Of a stretch of DNA of 12,276 nt, positions 7,666 to 12,276 are shown piece by piece. The DNA comes from Sanchytrium tribonematis (lineage: Eukaryota; Sanchytriomycota; Sanchytriomycetes; Sanchytriales; Sanchytriaceae). The notes beneath the pieces are model-generated. The model made no database searches and was not told the origin of the DNA. It worked only from the letters and a program-made list of their open reading frames with translations. Location: positions 1-12,276 of the forward strand of contig JADGIG010000226.1 in assembly GCA_018985235.1 (NCBI GenBank), written 5' to 3'. Numbering within the stretch: the stretch's first letter is position 1; each line of letters begins with the position of its first letter. The translations under genes were made by a program, and so were the position numbers.

Positions 7666-9117
7666 ATGACCATAAAAAGCAGTAAATATACCAGAATTCT
7701 TGATGATGATGATATTACTATTAAAGCAAGTAAATGGAATCAAATGCAACGCATCAAACAAAAGCTCGTTGGTCACGAAAAGTTATATAGAGTTATATAT
7801 TTGATAATAACAATTTATTTGACCATTCAATTCATGAAATATTCACTTTTCAGCAATCAATCAATAGGAATCATAGTAGCTGGACAACTAATCTGGTATT
7901 TATTTGAGTATAAAATTGAATTACCGATTCATAAAATTCTCCCCAAAATACCAAATAAATGGCAGGATAGTAAGTATTACCACAAGGAATCATCAAGATC
8001 ATATCACCTAGATGGTATTCGCGGTATAGCTTCCATTATTGTTTATAATAATCACGCTTTTAGTGATCAATTCTCCACTGAAAATCACATAAAAAAATCT
8101 TCCTATGGTCCTGAATTTCGCAATTTAAGCGTGTGCATGGTTGTAGTATTTGTTTGTCTAAGTGGTTATGTATTAACGCAAGTATATTGGAATGATAAAA
8201 GATCAAATAATCTCTACAAGTTGATATTTGGTAGATTGTGTAGATTTTATCCCCTTCATATAGTTACCAGTGTTTTGTATTTTGCTGCATGTGTCTATAT
8301 TGGCAGATTCATGGATTCCTCATTCACCGATAGAGTGAGTGAATATAATGTCGTTAAATGCTTTTCTCTAACGCATTTATGGGACAAGTACTGGTATCAT
8401 TATGGAAATAAAATTGACGGAATCGAATGGATGCACACATGCAACATACCTGCCTGGTCTTTATCAACAGAATTGCTTCTTAATTTGTTTATGTTTGTAT
8501 GTATTAGATATATACCTGTATTTCTCAATATATTTTTATTTGTAGTCGCTAGCCAGATTGGAATCGTTGCTATTCAAGATGGCTCGTTGCTATATGAATA
8601 TTTTTATCATTTTTTTGTGGCCGTTTTGGCGACAAAGATTTTTGGATGGATTAAAGTATCATTTATCCCTTTTCGATTAATATTTGATGTGGTTTGCGTG
8701 TATCAATTATCTCAAATCAAACACGCGTTTGAAATAGGTGGTGTATATAATCCACTTCTTGTTGCGACACATGTCAATGTCACTCACTATTTTGTCGTAT
8801 TAATGATATTATTGCAGCATTCTTATTTTATAGGAAAATTTGTAGGAAATCCACTATTTAGGTATCTGGGACGAATCAGTTTCAGTCTGTACTTGATTCA
8901 TTTTCCATTGCTGCTATTATTGAGCATTTGGCACCAAGGAATTCAATTTGTAGATAATGATGAGCAACATGTCTATATTATGCTTTTTGTAATTTTTATA
9001 TCCGATTTAACTAATAGATTTGTAGAAGAACCACTAACAAAGAATTTCAATGAGAAATTTGGAATTTACAGTGAAAAATTAAAGCCCGTTTTACCAAAAG
9101 ATAAAAGGGACGTGTAA
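7666..9117 (+). CDS. Acyltransferase-3 family membrane protein (paralog B)
   Basis: Intact 483-aa ORF, ATG at 7666 and TAA at 9115-9117. It shares the acyltransferase-3 signatures and their spacing with the gene at 5217-6635: HLDGIRGI with R-x10-H (R119, H130), VCLSGYVLTQVYW (163-175), GRLCRFYPLHI (189-199), CNIPAWSLSTE with E269 (259-269) and RISFSLYLIHFP (403-414). Stretches such as QVYWNDKRSNNL against QVHWTEKRSTNL show direct paralogy. The N-terminus is a polar ~42-residue tail with a run of four Asp (13-16), followed by two hydrophobic segments (about 43-59 and 66-82) before the core. The C-terminus is basic and polar. It probably transfers acyl groups to an extracellular or secretory-pathway acceptor, by family analogy; substrate unknown. 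AATAAA follows the stop immediately. Confidence 0.9.
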   Translation: MTIKSSKYTRILDDDDITIKASKWNQMQRIKQKLVGHEKLYRVIYLIITIYLTIQFMKYSLFSNQSIGIIVAGQLIWYLFEYKIELPIHKILPKIPNKWQDSKYYHKESSRSYHLDGIRGIASIIVYNNHAFSDQFSTENHIKKSSYGPEFRNLSVCMVVVFVCLSGYVLTQVYWNDKRSNNLYKLIFGRLCRFYPLHIVTSVLYFAACVYIGRFMDSSFTDRVSEYNVVKCFSLTHLWDKYWYHYGNKIDGIEWMHTCNIPAWSLSTELLLNLFMFVCIRYIPVFLNIFLFVVASQIGIVAIQDGSLLYEYFYHFFVAVLATKIFGWIKVSFIPFRLIFDVVCVYQLSQIKHAFEIGGVYNPLLVATHVNVTHYFVVLMILLQHSYFIGKFVGNPLFRYLGRISFSLYLIHFPLLLLLSIWHQGIQFVDNDEQHVYIMLFVIFISDLTNRFVEEPLTKNFNEKFGIYSEKLKPVLPKDKRDV

Positions 9118-9123
9118 AATAAA
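9118..9123 (+). terminator. Poly(A) signal abutting the stop codon
   Basis: AATAAA begins at the first base after the TAA stop of paralog B. If used, the 3' untranslated region would be only some tens of bases long, which fits a compact genome. The assignment rests on motif and position only. Confidence 0.4.
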
Positions 9124-9747
9124 TACTTGTATGTAATTAATTATAAAGTCAATACTAGCGGAACTTCTTGGGCAGAATAGGTGTACTCTACTCTCCCCAA
9201 TCTCTTTAATTGAAAATAAACAGCTAAACAATGTCGCCCAGTTAGCCAGCCAATCAAAGCTAATCTTCCAGCCCACAGATCGCCCTGTACTGAAAGGCAT
9301 CTATTCCATCAAGAATTTTCGAAATAATGTGTAAATACGTGACACCATATAGGATTAGTATATTGGAAGTGGTATTCAATTTGGATCCTCTATTGGCCTT
9401 GTTTTCATCCCACATGTTTCGCAATTATTCATTTATCTGTATATCAAAATCCTCAATGGTATTGGCGTTAAGTGGGATATAACCATTTACTTTTTCACCA
9501 AAGGATATATAGATTTAAGCGATTTTATGTAAAAAGAGAGTGTTCTCAAATCCGATTGCATTTAAAAAATGCATTTTTTGAGCAGATTCTGTATGGAAAT
9601 CCTAGATTTATGTTATAATTGATGTTCATTTGAATAAGTCTTGTTTAAATAATTTATTGATTGCTTCTTTTTGAATTGACTCTAATTTATCCAAATATTT
9701 GACATTCCATAAAAGAAGGCAATAGCTTAAAATAAATCCAATCTCTG
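9124..9747. other. Non-genic spacer with GC-rich patch and possible LINE relic
   Basis: No intact gene. Bases 9231-9300 are about 50% GC, clearly above the surroundings, with short open frames on the minus strand that I do not recognise. A small hairpin, TGCATTT-AAA-AAATGCA, lies at 9557-9573. On the minus strand 9747-9628 is open and reads SYCLLLWNVKYLDKLESIQK followed by EAINKLF, a pattern seen at the C-terminal end of non-LTR retrotransposon reverse transcriptases (hydrophobic-W, then LekIQrrAl). It stops with TGA. The LTR element begins where this frame starts, so it may have inserted into an older relic. Confidence 0.3.
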
Positions 9748-9829
9748 TGTAACAGGAATGTCATCTAGAACATTCTACATTCCAGTTATAAAGGAATCTT
9801 CCCCCAATAAATACCTTTCCCCCTTTACA
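9748..9829 (+). repeat. Putative 5' LTR (short, ~82 bp)
   Basis: The interval begins TGTAACAGG and ends CCCTTTACA, giving TGTAA/TTACA inverted ends, and is followed at once by the primer-binding site. It contains TATAAA (9787-9792) and AATAAA (9806-9811). A dyad, GGAATGT ... ACATTCC, spans 9755-9783. The right boundary is well supported by the primer-binding site. The left boundary is a guess, and a longer LTR starting upstream remains possible because the 3' LTR is not in the window for comparison. Confidence 0.5.
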
Positions 9830-10709
9830 TGGTAGCGAGTGATCTACGTGAAACCGACCCACAGGAACAACACAGAACTTCCACGAACATCTATGAAGAA
9901 CAATTAGATTTAGAAACAAATTCAAATGGAGAAACTTTGGTTCGAATTCCAAAAACTTCCAATGAAAATGAACCCACTAGTACACCAGTGACAACAATTG
10001 ATGAAGATCCTACTAATTTAGAAACGATGATGAAAGAATTCAAAGAGATGAAAAAAAGTATTGAACAAATTACTAAGTATCCAAGTCCTGGTCAAATGTA
10101 ACCACCACCTTGGGTAATATCCAACAGCGTCAACGATATTGTTAAAGACTTTAAAAACAACATTCCCGGATTTGACGAAAAGAGAGATAAAATCGAAGAT
10201 TGGCTTTCTAAAATGGAAGACAATAATAAGGAACTACTCGGATGGGATCAGGACAGACTCTATAAAGAAGTCAAATTAAGACTGCCATCGTCCCTTTTCA
10301 AACACATTCAATATTGTGAAAAGAATTATAAAAGTTTGAAAGACACTTTACTGTTGGAATTGAAACCACCAAGCAATGATATAAAATTCACCAATGAATT
10401 TTTTCGCTTGTCTCAGAGACAAATCAATCAATTCAGCAGTACGTGAAAGTGCTCAAAGAATTTCATCAGAAATGCAATTTTGATACAGAGGATCCAAATG
10501 AGTGTGTAATTTTCTTTCGAAAATTTTGTTCATCTCTACAAGACTCTAGAATTATGAGACAGATAAAAGCAGAATACTCACAAGATCGATGCAAAAACTT
10601 CCGCGATGCGTACGAGTTGGCAATTAACTTAGAATCAGAAGCAACAAATTCTTTCAAGACCAACATTCCTAATAAGCGAAAGTTTACAAATGACAAGAGC
10701 TTCTTTTAA
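9829..10709 (+). pseudogene. gag of the Ty3/Gypsy element, broken
   Basis: The frame opened at 9829 runs to TAA at 10099-10101 and continues in the same frame (PPPWVISNSVNDIVKDFKNN) to TGA at 10444-10446. The remainder is in another frame from about 10430 (IQQYVKVLKEFHQKCNFD onward) and ends with TAA at 10707-10709. The middle contains KIEDWLSKM and GWDQDRLYKEVKLRLP, and later VKVLKEFHQKCNF, in the style of retrotransposon capsid domains. The shift can be explained by one lost base near CAAATCAATCAA at about 10417-10431. No CCHC zinc knuckle follows the capsid part, although one would be expected; it appears deleted. The first ATG overlaps the primer-binding site, so the start is uncertain. 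The product would bind element RNA and form the particle, but this copy cannot. Confidence 0.75.
9830..9837 (+). other. Primer-binding site, tRNA-iMet type
   Basis: TGGTAGCG is the sequence complementary to the 3' end of initiator-Met tRNA, as used by yeast Ty elements. It starts directly after the CA that ends the putative LTR, with no spacer bases. It overlaps the ATG (9829-9831) of the first gag frame, so that ATG may not be the true gag start. Confidence 0.7.
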
Positions 10710-10992
10710 CCGCAAAAGAAAGCATTTAAAAGTTAAATCCACTGAACGTGCCAACGGCTTAAATCTTAACATTTTAGGCTTTGTACAATGTAATGTTTAC
10801 TACAGAAATACAACCATAAAACAAAATTTTCATGTCATTAAAAATTTGACAAACGAGATCATCATTGACAGAGACAGCAAGAGACTTCAGAATATGAAGA
10901 TTGATTTTGAACGAAACTTAATATGGATTAATGGAATTTCAATACGCATGAGTCGTAGCCAAGATGAAGTTGCCATACAAACCGCTGTATAA
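10690..10992 (+). pseudogene. Protease remnant (C-terminal half of a retropepsin)
   Basis: An open frame to TAA at 10990-10992 contains ERANGLNLNILGFVQCNVYY, then FHVIKNLTNEIIIDRDSKRL and MKIDFERNLIWINGISI. This is the usual second half of a Ty3/Gypsy retropepsin (AnG-x-x-hxhxG, then the IIGxD-like strand and IDF). The catalytic D-S/T-G motif that should lie about 25-40 residues upstream of AnG is absent, and the frame there instead overlaps the end of gag. The glycine of the IIG-D motif is replaced (IIID). It is therefore an inactive fragment. Confidence 0.7.
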
Positions 10993-11108
10993 ACTACGTA
11001 AGTACTACTAAAAACAGTAAATTGGAGAAATTTTGAATACAAGAAATATATAAGGATATGAAAAATGATATACGCAGATGAAAACGGTGAGAATACTATT
11101 AATGAGCT

Positions 11109-12276
11109 AGTATAAATCGTGAATTGTCAAAAAAAGATCAAAGCACTTTATTTAATATAGCGAACAAATATACATTACTTTTCAGAATGGAGTCTAAACA
11201 AGTGTTAAAACCAGACATCACATTCGGACAGAATGTGAACCGATTAGATCCGGAATCCCTAGACTTAGTACTAGAGAATGTGAAATAGTGAGAGAGGAAT
11301 GTGATAATATGTTTCAAAATGACGTTATTGAGCCGTCTAATTCGGATTGGAGATCCGCAGTGGTTTTAATGCCAAAACCAAATGGATCTGTTCGATTTTG
11401 TGTAAACTATAAGCAATTAAACAAACAGACGAAGTTTGACGCGTATCCGTTACCGAATTTACATTCTCTACTAGACAAATTAAATGGATCCAAATATTTT
11501 ATTTCTTTAGATCTGAAATCGGGATATTGGCAAATTAATTTAGCAGATCCCGACAAAGAAAAAACGGCCTTTGTGACACCATTCGGGCTTTATCAATTCA
11601 AAGTAATGCCATTTGGATTATCAACCGCTCCGGCTACATTTCAAAGACTAATGAATGAAATATTTGACAAAATGATAGGTAAAGACTTATTAGTATAACT
11701 AGATGATTTATTGATTTTTGCAAAATCTATGGAAGAATTAATAGAAAAGTTTGAAAGGGTTCTAATTTAACTTGAATCCCACGGTTTAACTTTGAGTGCA
11801 AAGAAATGTAAAATTGGAATGACAGAGATCGATTTTCTGGGATTCAAAGTGTCCGGAAAGGGAATACAAGCTTCAAACCAGAAAATAGAGGCGACCAAAA
11901 AGTTACAAACACCAAAATCAGTTACTCAGGTCAGACAATTCCTGGGCCTGACAAGCTTTTATCGTTGCTTTATTCATAGATACGCAACAATAAGTCAGCC
12001 ACTGTTGGAATTGACTAAAAAGAATGCGATTTTTAGATGGTCCGATGACTGTACAAAAGCCTTCGAAAGTCTAAAGAAGATAATTGTATCAGATCAAGTA
12101 ACTTTAGCACATCCGAAATTTGATCAGCCATTTTACGTATACACAGATGCAAGTAAATACGGAATCGGAGCCGTATTAGCTCAAGATAAACGACCAGTAT
12201 GGTTTATATCAAGAGTATTACAGGGTGCTGAGACCAACTATGATGTCAGAGAGAAAGAATGCTTAGCGATTCTATA
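11109..12276 (+). pseudogene. Reverse transcriptase-RNase H, broken and cut by window end
   Basis: The linker SINRELSKKDQSTLFNIANK is in one frame. After a shift near 11190-11210, HHIRTECEPIRSGIPRLS and the RT continue in another frame. RT motifs in order: VIEPSNSDWRSAVVLMPKPN, RFCVNYKQLN, SLDLKSGYWQI (catalytic Asp), VMPFGLSTAPATFQ, then V-stop-LDD at 11693-11707, where TAA (11696-11698) replaces the expected Tyr of YLDD. A second TAA is at 11768-11770. From 11771 the frame is open to the end: FLGFKVSGKGI, RQFLGLTSFYR, FRWSDDCTKAFESLKK, then RNase H with YTDASKYGIGAVL (first acid) and REKECLAI (second acid). All are Ty3/Gypsy hallmarks. The stops and shift make this copy non-functional. Integrase, if present, lies beyond the window. 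Confidence 0.9.

Larger units (their letters stand above)
9748..12276 (+). mobile_element. Degenerate Ty3/Gypsy LTR retrotransposon, 3' end outside window
   Basis: The order LTR, primer-binding site, gag, protease, reverse transcriptase, RNase H is the Ty3/Gypsy layout, and the RT motifs are of that class (CVNYKQLN, DLKSGY, MPFGLSTAPATFQ, LDD, FLGFKVS, RQFLGLTSFYR). The copy is inactive: several in-frame stops, at least two frameshifts, and a deletion removing the nucleocapsid region and the front half of the protease. RNase H runs off the window, so integrase, 3' LTR and target-site duplication cannot be seen. No envelope-like gene is visible. Confidence 0.9.

Noticed and set aside
9345-9520. 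Plus-strand SGIQFGSSIGLVFIP resembling the LINE RT motif GVPQGS
   Set aside because: The neighbouring catalytic FADD box is absent and the other LINE-like piece is on the opposite strand, so this is probably chance.
9557-9573. Hairpin TGCATTT-AAA-AAATGCA as terminator or RNA element
   Set aside because: A 7-bp AT-rich dyad is expected by chance here, and no transcript is known to end at it.
1-12276. CRISPR arrays, tRNA or rRNA genes
   Set aside because: No regularly spaced repeats, cloverleaf-like tRNA boxes or rRNA-like blocks were seen on either strand by eye.

Overview
This window is eukaryotic and AT-rich (about two thirds A+T). It has intronless long ORFs, AATAAA-type poly(A) signals and no bacterial ribosome-binding sites. 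A Crinkler-like NTPase/nuclease protein, fungal-looking acyltransferase-3 membrane proteins and a Ty3/Gypsy retroelement primed by initiator-Met tRNA together suggest an early-diverging fungus or a similar microbial eukaryote. Rozella- or chytrid-like parasites fit well, but the species cannot be fixed from sequence alone. The locus looks like a fast-evolving accessory or repeat-rich region, because about half of it is genes in decay.

Layout: 1-945 has no intact gene. It holds a coding-like but broken plus-strand frame and a 17-bp perfect tandem duplication. 946-3225 (minus; possible longer start at 3291) is an intact Crinkler-like protein with an N-terminal header, a P-loop NTPase, a PD-(D/E)XK-type nuclease fold with a QxK motif and a C-terminal helix-hairpin-helix. 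3415-3541 (minus) is a decayed second copy of the first ~45 codons of that gene. 3618-4867 (minus) is a second, unrelated-looking P-loop NTPase gene, broken by one -1 frame change at an AAAAAAC run and two in-frame TGA codons.

5217-6635 (minus) and 7666-9117 (plus) are two intact, clearly paralogous acyltransferase-3 membrane proteins, transcribed head to head from a ~1 kb intergenic region. 9118-9747 is non-genic, with a GC-rich patch and a possible relic of a non-LTR retrotransposon RT tail on the minus strand.

9748-12276 is the 5' part of a degenerate Ty3/Gypsy LTR element, cut by the window end. It has a very short putative LTR with TATA and AATAAA, and a TGGTAGCG primer-binding site directly abutting it. 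A gag with one stop and one frameshift follows, then a protease missing its catalytic half, then RT-RNase H with stops, one of them exactly at the Tyr of the YLDD catalytic box.

No single pathway links the genes. The plausible theme is inference: surface or secreted-molecule modification by the acyltransferases, next to a recombining family of NTPase/nuclease effector-type or selfish proteins, in a transposon-rich neighbourhood.
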